A stretch of 58,535 nucleotides of DNA from Anaerococcus sp. AGMB09787 (GCF_022808955.1 NZ_JAKZEY010000002.1:1-58535), one strand, 5' to 3'; shown: positions 8,926 to 17,419, numbered from the stretch's first letter. Made by a program: numbers and translations. Notes: generated by a model not told the origin, from the letters alone.

Positions 8926-10623
8926 ATGAAAAAGAAAAATATAGGTGCAGCATTTACAATTGTAGCAGCACTTACAGCAGGGGCTAGTGCCTATGCCACA
9001 ACCCTTGATAATTTAGACCAAGATCAACAAACAAATTCAGTTTTAAATGACGTAAGCAATGTAGCAACTTATAACGACTATGACCTAGTTAAGGCAGAAT
9101 ATAGCAAAGAAGTCGCTAATACAAAGGTTGGAGAAAATACTAAAGTAGAAACTAAGGAAGAAAAAGAAGAAAATTTCGCTAAACTTGTAGAAGAAGCTGC
9201 AAGAGAAACTTTAGTAGAAGTAAGAGCTGATGAAGAAGAAGTAAGCCTAGAAGAAGAGCCTGTAGAAGCTATCGAAACAAGCCAAGCAGAAATCGAAGAA
9301 GAAGTAGTAGAAGAACTCCCAGTTGAAGAAGAAACTCTGGAAGAAGAGGCTTACGAAGAAGAAGCTTACCAAGAGGATACTGAAGAAGATAATAAGGAAG
9401 TTGTAAAATACGTAAATACTCCATTATTAAACATTAGATCTTCAAAAGACCTAGAAGAAAATAATGTCATAGGCTATCTAACTGCAGGATCAAAAATTGT
9501 TGGATACTCAAAGGATGGATTCTTAGAAACTGAAGATGGTTATCTAAAAGAAGAATTTTTGAGCGATACTTATCCTGAAGAATTAGTAAAGTCTGAAGAA
9601 GAAAGACTAGCCCAAGAAAAGGCTCAAAAAGAAGCTGAAGCTAAAAAGGCTGAAGAAGAAAGATTAGCCCAAGAAAAGGCTCAAAAAGAAGCTGAAGCTA
9701 AAAAGGCTGAAGAAGAAAGATTAGCCCAAGAAAAGGCTCAAAAAGAAGCCGAAGCTAAAAAGGCTGAAGAAGAAAGACTAGCCCAAGAAAAGGCTCAAAA
9801 AGAAGCCGAAGCTAAAAAGGCTGAAGAAGAAAGATTAGCCCAAGAAGAAGCTAAAAAAGCCGAAGAAGAAAGATTAGCCCAAGAAAAGGCTCAAAAAGAA
9901 TCCGAAGCTAAAAAGGCTGAAGAAGAAAGATTAGCCCAAGAAAAGGCTCAAAAAGAAGCTGAAAATAAAACTTACTACTATCAAGGATGGGTTAATACTG
10001 AAATTCTTAACGTACGTGATAGTGCAGGTGGCAACATCATAGGATCTGTCAACAAGGGAGATTATTTTGAAGGAAATACAGAAGGATCATTCCTAGAGAT
10101 AGATTACAATGGTTCTAAGGGATATATCTCAATGGACTACCTATCAGATACAGAAGTTAAAGCAGACCCAGTAGTAGTAGAAGAAGTCGTAGAAAGTCCA
10201 GAAGATGTAGTTGAAGAAACATACGAAGAAGAAATCCCTGTAGTTAACAATGGATCAGCTCTAGGTGCAGTAAATGCAGCAAGTCAATTTATTGGCTATC
10301 CTTATGTATGGGGTGCATCAGATCCATCAACAGGTTTTGACTGCTCAGGCCTAACTCGTTATGCCTATGCCCAAGTAGGAGTAAGCCTACCTCACCAATC
10401 AGCAGCTCAATATTCTTATGGTTATGAAGTAGACGTAAACAACCTACAAGCAGGAGACTTGGTATTCTTCACAAGTGGTGGAGCAATTGACCACGTTGGT
10501 ATTGTAACAAGTTCAGATGGAACCTTCATCCACGCTTCAACACCATCAACTGGAGTTATTTATAGTAATGTTTATGACAGCTATTATCAAAGCACACTAG
10601 TTGGAGCAAGAAGAATATTTTAA
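8926..10623 (+). CDS. Secreted NlpC/P60 cell-wall endopeptidase with two SH3 domains and a charged repeat
   Basis: A signal peptide (1 to about 25) is followed by an acidic region, a bacterial SH3 domain (about 160-215), a Glu/Lys/Ala-rich predicted coiled-coil repeat (224-347), a second SH3 domain (348-409) and an NlpC/P60 domain (444-565). The catalytic triad is visible: Cys473 in DCSG, His523 in DHVGIV and His536 in FIHAS. Such enzymes cut peptide stems of peptidoglycan and are needed for growth and separation. ATGGAGGA precedes the ATG. A WalR-type box upstream suggests control by the essential wall-sensing two-component system. A hairpin terminator follows. Confidence 0.93.
   Translation: MKKKNIGAAFTIVAALTAGASAYATTLDNLDQDQQTNSVLNDVSNVATYNDYDLVKAEYSKEVANTKVGENTKVETKEEKEENFAKLVEEAARETLVEVRADEEEVSLEEEPVEAIETSQAEIEEEVVEELPVEEETLEEEAYEEEAYQEDTEEDNKEVVKYVNTPLLNIRSSKDLEENNVIGYLTAGSKIVGYSKDGFLETEDGYLKEEFLSDTYPEELVKSEEERLAQEKAQKEAEAKKAEEERLAQEKAQKEAEAKKAEEERLAQEKAQKEAEAKKAEEERLAQEKAQKEAEAKKAEEERLAQEEAKKAEEERLAQEKAQKESEAKKAEEERLAQEKAQKEAENKTYYYQGWVNTEILNVRDSAGGNIIGSVNKGDYFEGNTEGSFLEIDYNGSKGYISMDYLSDTEVKADPVVVEEVVESPEDVVEETYEEEIPVVNNGSALGAVNAASQFIGYPYVWGASDPSTGFDCSGLTRYAYAQVGVSLPHQSAAQYSYGYEVDVNNLQAGDLVFFTSGGAIDHVGIVTSSDGTFIHASTPSTGVIYSNVYDSYYQSTLVGARRIF
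9595..9966 (+). repeat. Seven-copy 57-bp coding repeat in the NlpC/P60 gene
   Basis: The unit encodes EEERLAQEKAQKEAEAKKA (19 residues). Four nearly identical units come first, then a 13-residue short unit (EEERLAQEEAKKA), then two more. Third-position differences are few (CTA/TTA, GCT/GCC), so the copies arose recently and can change number by slippage or recombination. Confidence 0.92.
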
Positions 10624-10636
10624 TCGATAATTATTT

Positions 10637-10677
10637 AGACCTTTATTGGGACATCCTAATTGAGGTCTTTTCTTATG
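10637..10677 (+). terminator. Terminator after the NlpC/P60 gene
   Basis: A 14-bp imperfect stem begins AGACCT and closes with AGGTCT around an ACAT loop (10637-10668), followed by TTTTCTT. It isolates the wall-hydrolase transcript from the folD-like gene. Confidence 0.75.
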
Positions 10678-10690
10678 TGAGGAGAAGATA

Positions 10691-11470
10691 ATGAATATTT
10701 TAACAAGTGATAATATAAAGAAAAGACTAATCGAAAAATTACAAAGTGAAAAAACAGAAAACAAGATCCTAATCCTATCAAAAAATCCAAGTGAAGAGGT
10801 TTTATCTTATAAAAATGCCATAATAAAAAGGTGTGAGAAGTTTGAGATTGCTTATATAGACAAGGAATTTGACAAGGAAGGCCAAGAGGAGATCTTATCC
10901 TTTATAAATTCTTTCCCAGAAGACTATGGTTTTATAATCCTATCACCCTTCGGAGATGAAGACTTGTCCTACTTAAAGAATAATATTAAACTTAAGGACC
11001 TTGATGCCTTTACCTACAAGTCCAAGGGCCTAGCCATGAAGGGGGATAAAAAATATCTGCCAGCCACAGCTAAGGCAGTAACCTTATTTTTGGAGGATAG
11101 GTTTGAGGACTTGACTGGCAAAAATATAGTTCTTGCCAACAACACCGAAATTATAGGTAAGCCCCTCGCCTTATATCTAATTACCAAAAGAGCAACCCTT
11201 ACTGTAATTAATTCATCTACCCAAAATAGAAAAGAAATTATCAAAAAGGCTGATATTTTTATATCAGCCATAGGCAAGGCCAAGTATTTTGATAGGTCCT
11301 ACTTTAGGGAGAATATGACCCTTATTGATGTGGGTACATCTGTCCTAGATGGGAAAATTTATGGGGATATCGACTATGATAGCCTTGAAGATATGGATAT
11401 AGATGTTTTGACTAACAAAAAAGGAATAGGAGCTATAACAACCCTATCCCTACTAGAATCTTTATTATAA
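10691..11470 (+). CDS. Divergent FolD-like methylenetetrahydrofolate dehydrogenase family protein
   Basis: Over its 259 residues it aligns with FolD (5,10-methylene-THF dehydrogenase/cyclohydrolase): the SY...K.CEKFEI helix, KDLDAF, an NAD(P)-binding segment NIVLANNTEIIGKP and the ending KGIGAITTLSLL. Key residues are changed. The catalytic Lys of the YxxxK motif (human Lys56) is Ile44 and the conserved Gln of VQLP (human Gln100) is Leu84, while the Asp of KDVDG is kept as Asp105. The PCTP motif is replaced by LPAT. Cyclohydrolase activity is therefore doubtful; a dehydrogenase-only or other role is possible. It converges on tpx with only 3 nt between stops. Confidence 0.75.
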   Translation: MNILTSDNIKKRLIEKLQSEKTENKILILSKNPSEEVLSYKNAIIKRCEKFEIAYIDKEFDKEGQEEILSFINSFPEDYGFIILSPFGDEDLSYLKNNIKLKDLDAFTYKSKGLAMKGDKKYLPATAKAVTLFLEDRFEDLTGKNIVLANNTEIIGKPLALYLITKRATLTVINSSTQNRKEIIKKADIFISAIGKAKYFDRSYFRENMTLIDVGTSVLDGKIYGDIDYDSLEDMDIDVLTNKKGIGAITTLSLLESLL

Positions 11471-11473
11471 ATC

Positions 11474-11983
11474 TTATTTATCAAGTTCTTTGACGGCTTC
11501 TATTGCTTTTTGAGTATCAGGAAGCTCACTGTTTTGTGATAGGTATTGGACATAGTGGATAGTATTGTCCTTATCTATTACAAAGACAGACCTATTAAGT
11601 AATTGAAGTTCGTTCATTATTGTATTATATTTCTTACCAAAATCATTATATATATAGTCTGAAACGAATTTGTTCTTCTCGATATCCTTTACATTACAAA
11701 ATCTAATTTGAGCAAAAGGTAGGTCGTTTGATATGGTGATAAGGACCACATTATCAGAAAATTCCTTAGCAGCCTTGGTGAATATTGATGTTTGGATTTC
11801 ACAAACTGAAGTATCTATAGATGGGACTACAGAAATTAGTTTAATTTTGCCATCATCTTCACTAGAAATATAGTCGCTAAGGTCCTTGTTGATAGCCTTA
11901 AATTCTGGTGCTTTATCGCCTACCTTTAGTTCTTCACCGTCAAGAGTGATATTTACTTCTCCAAATTTTGCTCTTCTAGTCAT
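11474..11983 (-). CDS. tpx: Thiol peroxidase (Tpx, atypical 2-Cys peroxiredoxin)
   Basis: This thioredoxin-dependent peroxidase reduces hydrogen peroxide and alkyl hydroperoxides in the cytoplasm. The peroxidatic Cys61 sits in VPSIDTSVCEIQT and the resolving Cys96 in RFCNVKD, the Tpx spacing. The length of 169 is normal. AAAGGA precedes the ATG on this strand. Together with the glutathione peroxidase near 15.5 kb it suggests active peroxide defence in an anaerobe. Confidence 0.94.
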   Translation of the reverse strand: MTRRAKFGEVNITLDGEELKVGDKAPEFKAINKDLSDYISSEDDGKIKLISVVPSIDTSVCEIQTSIFTKAAKEFSDNVVLITISNDLPFAQIRFCNVKDIEKNKFVSDYIYNDFGKKYNTIMNELQLLNRSVFVIDKDNTIHYVQYLSQNSELPDTQKAIEAVKELDK

Positions 11984-12169
11984 GGCACGTCCTTTCTTAA
12001 TTTAACTATTATAATTATATCATATATGTTTAAAAAAATTAAAGGTAATATTTTTGTAAAAAGTATTATATTAATAAAAATCTTTTAGAAGTAGAATTAA
12101 TTTGACCTATAAATCTGTCATAGAGAAAATAAATTACCAGGTAGAAATATTATAATTAAGCCTAAATCA

Positions 12170-12198
12170 TTGTAAAAACTCAATAGGTGAGGTATAAT
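12170..12198 (+). promoter_or_regulatory. Promoter of the L25/Ctc gene
   Basis: TTGTAA (12170-12175) and a perfect TATAAT (12193-12198) are 17 bp apart, 28 nt before the start codon. Confidence 0.65.
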
Positions 12199-12226
12199 CA
12201 ACTAGTATGAAAAATAAGGAGGCAAC

Positions 12227-12877
12227 ATGGCAGAATTAGTATTACAAGCACAAAATAGAGAAGCCAATGGCAAAAATAAAGTAAATAAATTAAGAAATGA
12301 AGAATTAATCCCAGGAGTAGTTTACGGAAAAGACGAAGAAAATATCAACGTACAATTTTCTTCAAGAGACTTTGAAATAATTCTTAGACAAGCAGGAACA
12401 TCAACAATCATTAGCCTAGATATAGATGGAGAAAAGAAAGACGTACTTATCAAAGATTTCCAAACTCACTCTTTCAAAAACCAATATCTACACGTAGATT
12501 TCCAAGCAATCAACCAAAACGAAACAATCAGAGTTACTGTACCTGTTGTACTTGTTGGTAGGGATGATATTAGAGTTGAACCTTCAGTTCTAGTACAAAA
12601 TATTGACGAAATCGAAGTTGAATGTCTACCAAAATACATTCCTCAAACAGCTGAAATCGAAGTAAGTGACCTTCAACTTGGTGAAAACAAAACTGTAGCT
12701 GACTTTGATATAGCAAAAGATGAAAACATTACTATCCTTGCAGAAGAAGATGAAGTAGTATGCTCACTACAAGAAGTTAACGAAGAAGTTTCTGAAGAAG
12801 GTGAAGAGGAAGTAGCAGAAGCAGCTGACGTTCCAACTGTAGATGAAACAGAAGAATCTGAAGAAGAAGCAGAATAA
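12227..12877 (+). CDS. rplY: Ribosomal protein L25 / general stress protein Ctc
   Basis: The L25 domain binds 5S rRNA; it starts with ELVLQAQNREANGKNKVNKL and contains IPGVVYGKDEE. The second domain (about 95-185) is the TL5/Ctc C-terminal domain, followed by a Glu-rich tail. The 216-residue length fits the long Ctc form rather than the short Proteobacterial L25. It has its own promoter. The roughly 370 bases downstream hold a T-box leader. Confidence 0.94.
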   Translation: MAELVLQAQNREANGKNKVNKLRNEELIPGVVYGKDEENINVQFSSRDFEIILRQAGTSTIISLDIDGEKKDVLIKDFQTHSFKNQYLHVDFQAINQNETIRVTVPVVLVGRDDIRVEPSVLVQNIDEIEVECLPKYIPQTAEIEVSDLQLGENKTVADFDIAKDENITILAEEDEVVCSLQEVNEEVSEEGEEEVAEAADVPTVDETEESEEEAE

Positions 12878-12926
12878 AAGCTTTTTAACTTATACCCCTA
12901 ATTATCAAGTAAGTGATTAAAACTAT

Positions 12927-12954
12927 TTGACAATAATAACTAGAGCGGTATTAT
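12927..12954 (+). promoter_or_regulatory. Promoter of the T-box-controlled transcript
   Basis: TTGACA (12927-12932) and TATTAT (12949-12954) with 16-bp spacing place the transcription start about 30 nt before Stem I of the T-box leader. Confidence 0.7.
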
Positions 12955-12984
12955 GAAAAAGTCTAATAGATTTAAATAAACCAT

Positions 12985-13232
12985 AAGAAAAGAAGAGTAG
13001 TCTAATGATTTTCTACAGAGAGTCTCTGGTTGGTGAAAAGAGATGAAGTTGATTTAGATGAACATGGTCTTTGATGGGATGGGTCGATATGAGGTCCATA
13101 CGGGAATTCCCGTTATAGAATTAGAGTATGTACGTACTTGATGAGTGTATGTGTGGGTGATCACGCATAAATTAAGGTGGTAACGCGATTAAACGTCCTT
13201 ATGTTGTAATGACATAGGGGCGTTATTTTTTT
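12985..13232 (+). promoter_or_regulatory. T-box riboswitch, probable methionine specificity
   Basis: The leader carries T-box hallmarks. GAAGAGTAG (12992-13000) forms the 5' side of Stem I, an AGAGAG/GGTTGGTGAAAAG distal region follows, and the T-box motif AAGGTGGTAACGCG is at 13174-13187. A terminator hairpin AACGTCC...GGGCGTT with seven T residues lies at 13192-13232. In the specifier loop the sequence GAACATGGTC places AUG (13064-13066) as the likely specifier, meaning methionyl-tRNA sensing. The alternative registers CAU (His) or GGU cannot be excluded by eye. The MetQ-type lipoprotein downstream supports methionine. Confidence 0.85.
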
Positions 13233-13250
13233 GAAAAGAGAGATGATATT

Positions 13251-14453
13251 ATGAGTATAAGTGATGTAATTAAAGAAAAAATAGAAGAGAACCATAACAA
13301 TATAGTAGCTACTAGGGCTTACCTCCATGAAAGGCCAGAGGTAAGTAGCAAGGAATATGAAACTAGCAAGTACCTCAAAGAAAGGTGTAGGGACTTGGGA
13401 CTTGTGGTAGAGGATGTAGAGGGATCTACTGGCTTTACTGCCCTCCTTGATACGGGTAAACCTGGTAAAACTTTAGGAATTAGGTCTGACATAGATGCCT
13501 TAGCTATCAAAGAAAATCCCTACAACCTCAAGAGAAAAAAGAAAGTTATTTCAAAAAATGAGGGAGTTAGCCATGCCTGTGGCCATGATAGCCACATGAC
13601 TATATCCCTAGTTACTGCAAAAATCTTAAGTGAACTAAAGGAAGAAATATCCGGTAAGGTCTATTTTATCTTTGAAGAAGCTGAAGAAACTGGGGCAGGG
13701 ATTGAAAAGATGGTGGAGCACCTTAGGGATAAGGGCCTAGATGCTGTTTATGGCAACCACCAAACCCCAAAGATTGATAGTGGATATTTTAATATAGTAA
13801 GGGGTCCCCTATATGCAGGCTGTGCTGGTCTTGAGATAGAAGTTATCGGCGAAGGAGGCCATGGGTCAAGACCTGATAAGGTTACTAATCCCCTGATAGC
13901 TGCAAGCCATATAGTAACAAACCTTAATTCAGCCTGGAACAACCAACTAGACATAGAAAAGCCAGTTACCCTGGGCATAGGTGCCATAGTCGGAGGTAGT
14001 GCTCCAAATGTAATCCCTGATAGGGCCACAATAAGGGGAACTTTGAGATTTTTTGACCTAGACGAAGCCAAAAAGGCCATGACCCTAGTGAGAAATATAG
14101 CCACTCTTGTAGGAGAAGCCCATGGGTGTAGGGTAGAATTTAGTGACTACAATAGGGTGGTGGCAGAAGAAGTTGTCAATGACCTAGACCTAGCTGATTT
14201 TACTAGAAATTCGCTTGAGTCTATTTATCCTAATAGGCTAATAGAATGTGAACCAAGCTGGGGGTCAGAGTCCTTCTATGGCTATGCCAAGCTTGCGCCA
14301 AGTGTCTACACACAATTTGGTATAAGAGACGAAGAGTTTGGTAGTGGGTCAGATTCCCATACTGATAAATTTGACCTAGATGAAAAAGTAATTGATTATC
14401 CTATAGGTCTTGTCACAAAATTCGCTATAGATTTTCTAAAGAATAATAAATAA
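13251..14453 (+). CDS. M20 family metal-dependent amidohydrolase
   Basis: The 400-residue protein belongs to the M20D group (IAA-amino acid hydrolase/hippurate hydrolase/N-acyl-amino acid deacylase). Metal-site residues are visible: RSDIDAL (Asp80, Asp82), SHACGHDSHM (Cys110, His112) and FEEAEETGAG. The dimerisation-domain motif is GGHGSRPD. These enzymes release a free amino acid from an N-acyl or amide conjugate. The T-box directly upstream implies that the product or target pathway is linked to one amino acid, probably methionine. The exact substrate is unknown. Confidence 0.9.
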   Translation: MSISDVIKEKIEENHNNIVATRAYLHERPEVSSKEYETSKYLKERCRDLGLVVEDVEGSTGFTALLDTGKPGKTLGIRSDIDALAIKENPYNLKRKKKVISKNEGVSHACGHDSHMTISLVTAKILSELKEEISGKVYFIFEEAEETGAGIEKMVEHLRDKGLDAVYGNHQTPKIDSGYFNIVRGPLYAGCAGLEIEVIGEGGHGSRPDKVTNPLIAASHIVTNLNSAWNNQLDIEKPVTLGIGAIVGGSAPNVIPDRATIRGTLRFFDLDEAKKAMTLVRNIATLVGEAHGCRVEFSDYNRVVAEEVVNDLDLADFTRNSLESIYPNRLIECEPSWGSESFYGYAKLAPSVYTQFGIRDEEFGSGSDSHTDKFDLDEKVIDYPIGLVTKFAIDFLKNNK

Positions 14454-14539
14454 TATCAAAATGCAAACCATCTTATTATTAGATTAGAAGAAATTGGGTA
14501 TAGAATAAAGAGTAATAAGTTAGAAAAAAGGAGATAATA

Positions 14540-15427
14540 ATGAAAAATATAAGTAAAGTAATTTTTGGAATATTTACCCTAGCTACATTAACAGCTTGTG
14601 GTGCTAAGAATAAGGAGGCGACTACAGAAGGTCAATCTGACCAAGCATCTGTAGAAGAATCTGCAAGCGTTGATAAGTTTAAGGATGCAGAAGTCATAAA
14701 AGTTGGTGTAGTTGGTGAGAAAAACGAACCATGGGAAGATGTAGCCAAAAGATATGAAGAAGGCACAGGCAAAAAAATAGAATTTGTTAAGTTCTCAGAC
14801 TATATTGAACCTAACGAAGCCCTCCTATCTGGAGATATAGATATAAATTCCTTCCAACACAAAAAATACCTAGAAGGCTTTAATGAAGAGTCTGGAAGTG
14901 ATGTGGTTGATATTGGTGATACAGTTATGGCACCTTTGGGTATATATTCTACAAGGCTCAAAAGCGTAGAAGAGCTTGATGATGGAGCGAGGGTTGCTAT
15001 CCCTAACGATGCTTCAAATGGCGCTAGAGCTTTATTCTTGCTCCAATCTGCAGGCCTTATCAAGGTTAATGGAAGCGAAGGAGACCTCATAACCCTAGAT
15101 GATATAACAGATAATCCAAAAAATCTAGAAATAATCGAGTTATCAGCAGATCAAACTGCTAGAAGTTTGGATGATACTGATGCAGCAGTTATAAACTCAG
15201 GAATGGCAGTTGATGCAGGCTTTATTCCTACAGAAGATTCCATTTACCTAGAAGACCACACAGATCCAGCGAAGAATATCTATATCAATATAATAGCTAC
15301 AGCTAAGGAGAATGAAAACTCCGAAGTTTTGAAGGACTTGGTAGAAAACTATTACCAAGTAGAAGAAACAGCTAAGATAATCGAAGAATCATCAAAAGGC
15401 TCAGAGATACCAGCTTTTGAATATTAA
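14540..15427 (+). CDS. metQ: MetQ/NlpA-family methionine-binding lipoprotein
   Basis: A lipobox signal (LATLTACG, Cys20) is followed by a NlpA/MetQ substrate-binding domain (about 50-295) with KVGVVGEKNEPWEDVA, VKFSDYIEPNEAL, DINSFQHKKYL and IPNDASNGARALFLLQ, the hallmark MetQ motifs. It captures D/L-methionine for the MetNI ABC importer. No metN or metI gene adjoins it, so the permease must lie elsewhere. It is separated from the M20 gene by 86 nt with no obvious terminator, so it is probably controlled by the same T-box. AAGGAG precedes the ATG. Confidence 0.88.
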   Translation: MKNISKVIFGIFTLATLTACGAKNKEATTEGQSDQASVEESASVDKFKDAEVIKVGVVGEKNEPWEDVAKRYEEGTGKKIEFVKFSDYIEPNEALLSGDIDINSFQHKKYLEGFNEESGSDVVDIGDTVMAPLGIYSTRLKSVEELDDGARVAIPNDASNGARALFLLQSAGLIKVNGSEGDLITLDDITDNPKNLEIIELSADQTARSLDDTDAAVINSGMAVDAGFIPTEDSIYLEDHTDPAKNIYINIIATAKENENSEVLKDLVENYYQVEETAKIIEESSKGSEIPAFEY

Positions 15428-15462
15428 TAATTCATTAGTTGAGAAAATATAAAGGAGATTAT

Positions 15463-15945
15463 ATGACAACCGTATACGATTTTACAGTAAAAGATACAAA
15501 GGGAGAAGATGTTTCCTTAGAAAAATATAAGGGTAAGGTACTTCTTATAGTAAACACAGCAACAAAATGTGGCTTTACTCCTCAATACGATGGACTAGAA
15601 GACCTCTACAAAAAATACAAGGACCAAGGCTTTGAAATCCTAGACTTCCCTTGCAACCAATTTGCCAACCAAGCACCTGAAGATATAAGCGAAATTAATG
15701 GTATTTGTGAGATGAAATTCGGAACAAGCTTTGATAGGTTTGACAAGATTGATGTTAATGGAGATAATGCAGATCCCCTATATGTATATTTAAAGGAAGA
15801 AAAACCAGGTAAAACTGGTAAGGCTATCAAATGGAACTTCACAAAATTCCTAGTAGATAAAAATGGCCAAGTAGTTGGAAGATATGGTTCAACTAAAAAA
15901 CCTGAAAATATAGCAAAAGACATAGAAAAACTATTAGCTGAATAA
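15463..15945 (+). CDS. Glutathione peroxidase family protein (thiol peroxidase)
   Basis: The chosen ATG at 15463 has AAAGGAG just upstream; a TTG 24 nt earlier extends the frame but has no such site. The 160-residue product shows [12 protein letters not shown] (catalytic Cys36, TGT codon, not selenocysteine), FPCNQFANQ (Gln70) and [11 protein letters not shown] (catalytic Trp and Asn). Bacterial Cys-type members usually use thioredoxin. It lies 35 nt after metQ and may share its transcript; a long hairpin terminates it. Confidence 0.93.
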   Translation: MTTVYDFTVKDTKGEDVSLEKYKGKVLLIVNTATKCGFTPQYDGLEDLYKKYKDQGFEILDFPCNQFANQAPEDISEINGICEMKFGTSFDRFDKIDVNGDNADPLYVYLKEEKPGKTGKAIKWNFTKFLVDKNGQVVGRYGSTKKPENIAKDIEKLLAE

Positions 15946-15953
15946 TATATAAT

Positions 15954-16001
15954 AGTGATATTGTAAGATAGGTTGCCTATTTTGCGGTATCACTTTTATT
16001 T
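15954..16001 (+). terminator. Terminator after the glutathione peroxidase gene
   Basis: A 19-bp stem rich in G-U pairs starts AGTGATA and ends TATCACT around a TTG loop (15954-15994), followed by TTTATTTT. Confidence 0.75.
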
Positions 16002-16051
16002 TGCATAAATTTAGTCAATATGTGTTATAATTAAGTAAAAAAGGGGGTTAT

Positions 16052-17224
16052 ATGCTAGATAGGGCTGATATTGAAGAAAATATAGACAAATTCGTAAGAG
16101 AGCTTTTTGCTACAGCTATAGAAAGAAGGGCAAGCGATATACATATAGAACCATTCGAAACATCTTGTAAGATAAGGCTAAGGGTTGATGGACTCCTAAA
16201 TGAGCTAATCAGGATAGAAAGATCAGACTACGAAAAGCTAGTAACCAAAATCAAGCTAATGAGTGGTATGGATATTTCAGAAAAAAGGAGACCCCAAGAT
16301 AGCAACCTCAAAGTCAAGGACTTCGATAAGATAGACTTTAGAGTTTCGTCCCTAAATACCGTAAATGGAGAAAAACTAGTCCTAAGAATCCTATCAATGG
16401 ATGAATTTAAGAAGACCTCATCCCTACTAGGATTTTCTAAGGATTCTATTATTAAAATTGACCAAGTCATAAGGGAGAGGGAGGGGATGATAATCTTCTC
16501 AGGGCCTACAGGATCAGGTAAGTCAACTTCACTCTATGCAATACTAAACAAACTAAATACTGGAGCAGAAAACATAGTTACCGTAGAAGACCCTGTTGAA
16601 TTCAAAATCCCAGGAATTAACCAAGTAAGTGTTAACGAAAAAATTGGCCTCGATTTCTCAACAGCCCTTAGGTCAATCTTGCGTCAAGATCCTGACATCA
16701 TAATGATAGGGGAGATTAGGGACTACGAAACAGCCCAAATAGCTATAAGGGCAGCCATAACTGGCCACCTAGTCCTAACCACCCTCCACACCAAGGATGC
16801 CATCTCATCCATAGTAAGGCTCAAGGACCTGGGAATAGAAGACTACCTAATAAGATCTGCCTTATCCTTACTAGCAAGTCAAAGACTAGTAAGAAAACTC
16901 TGCGACTGCAAAGAAAAATCCCAAATGACCGATAGGGAATATGAATTCGTAAGGCACTTTAGAGACATAGATAGAGACCATGAAATATATAGACCAAGGG
17001 GTTGCAATAAGTGTAAGGATGGCTACCTAGGAAGAGAAGCAGTAGAAGAAGTCCTAGTAATAGATAAGGAATTTAGAGAAATCCTAAAAGAAAATTCTTC
17101 GGAGATACTTAAGGAAAAACTAGCCAAAGAAAACTTCAAATCAATGGCAGCCAATGCAATTGATAAGATAATCGATGGGGTAACGAGCTTCGAAGAGATA
17201 AACAAGTCCTTGGACTTTGAATAG
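16052..17224 (+). CDS. GspE/PilB-type secretion ATPase
   Basis: This 390-residue type II secretion/type IV pilus assembly ATPase lacks the N-terminal MshE-like domain of full-length GspE. It has RRASDIHIEPFE near the start, Walker A GPTGSGKST (about 151-159), an Asp box VTVEDPVEF, Walker B RQDPDIIMIGEIRD and a His box TGHLVLTTLHT. A zinc-binding pair CDC...CNKC lies toward the C-terminus. An extended -10 (TGTTATAAT, 16023-16031) lies just upstream. No pilin, membrane platform or prepilin peptidase gene adjoins it, so its partners must be elsewhere or lost. Confidence 0.9.
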   Translation: MLDRADIEENIDKFVRELFATAIERRASDIHIEPFETSCKIRLRVDGLLNELIRIERSDYEKLVTKIKLMSGMDISEKRRPQDSNLKVKDFDKIDFRVSSLNTVNGEKLVLRILSMDEFKKTSSLLGFSKDSIIKIDQVIREREGMIIFSGPTGSGKSTSLYAILNKLNTGAENIVTVEDPVEFKIPGINQVSVNEKIGLDFSTALRSILRQDPDIIMIGEIRDYETAQIAIRAAITGHLVLTTLHTKDAISSIVRLKDLGIEDYLIRSALSLLASQRLVRKLCDCKEKSQMTDREYEFVRHFRDIDRDHEIYRPRGCNKCKDGYLGREAVEEVLVIDKEFREILKENSSEILKEKLAKENFKSMAANAIDKIIDGVTSFEEINKSLDFE

Positions 17225-17244
17225 AACTAAGATTATTTAAAAAT

Positions 17245-17272
17245 TGGTGCGGGATAAAAGACTTGAACGCAT
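17245..17272 (-). pseudogene. Possible 3'-end remnant of a tRNA gene
   Basis: Read on the minus strand, the sequence GTTCAAGTC...TCCCGCACCA matches a tRNA T-loop, 3' acceptor strand and encoded CCA with correct spacing. The 5' half of the T-stem no longer pairs and no anticodon arm can be found, so it is not a working tRNA. It may be a scar from an integrated element. A chance match is possible. Confidence 0.35.
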
Positions 17273-17419
17273 ATAATTTAAATCTCATATTCCAAGCAAA
17301 TCTCCTAATATATTTAAGATGTATCCTATATTTTAAATATATGGGGAATTTATCAAAGAAAATATTTGTAATATACCAAGAAAAAATTTATCCTTAAATA
17401 AAGAGATAGGGAGGAAAAT

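Noticed and set aside
9595-9966. CRISPR-like regular repeats
   Set aside because: The repeats are in-frame coding units of a wall hydrolase with no spacers and no cas genes nearby.
15439-15462. TTG upstream start for the glutathione peroxidase
   Set aside because: The ATG at 15463 has AAAGGAG just before it, and homology begins there.
15568-15576. Selenocysteine in the glutathione peroxidase
   Set aside because: The catalytic position is encoded by TGT, not TGA.
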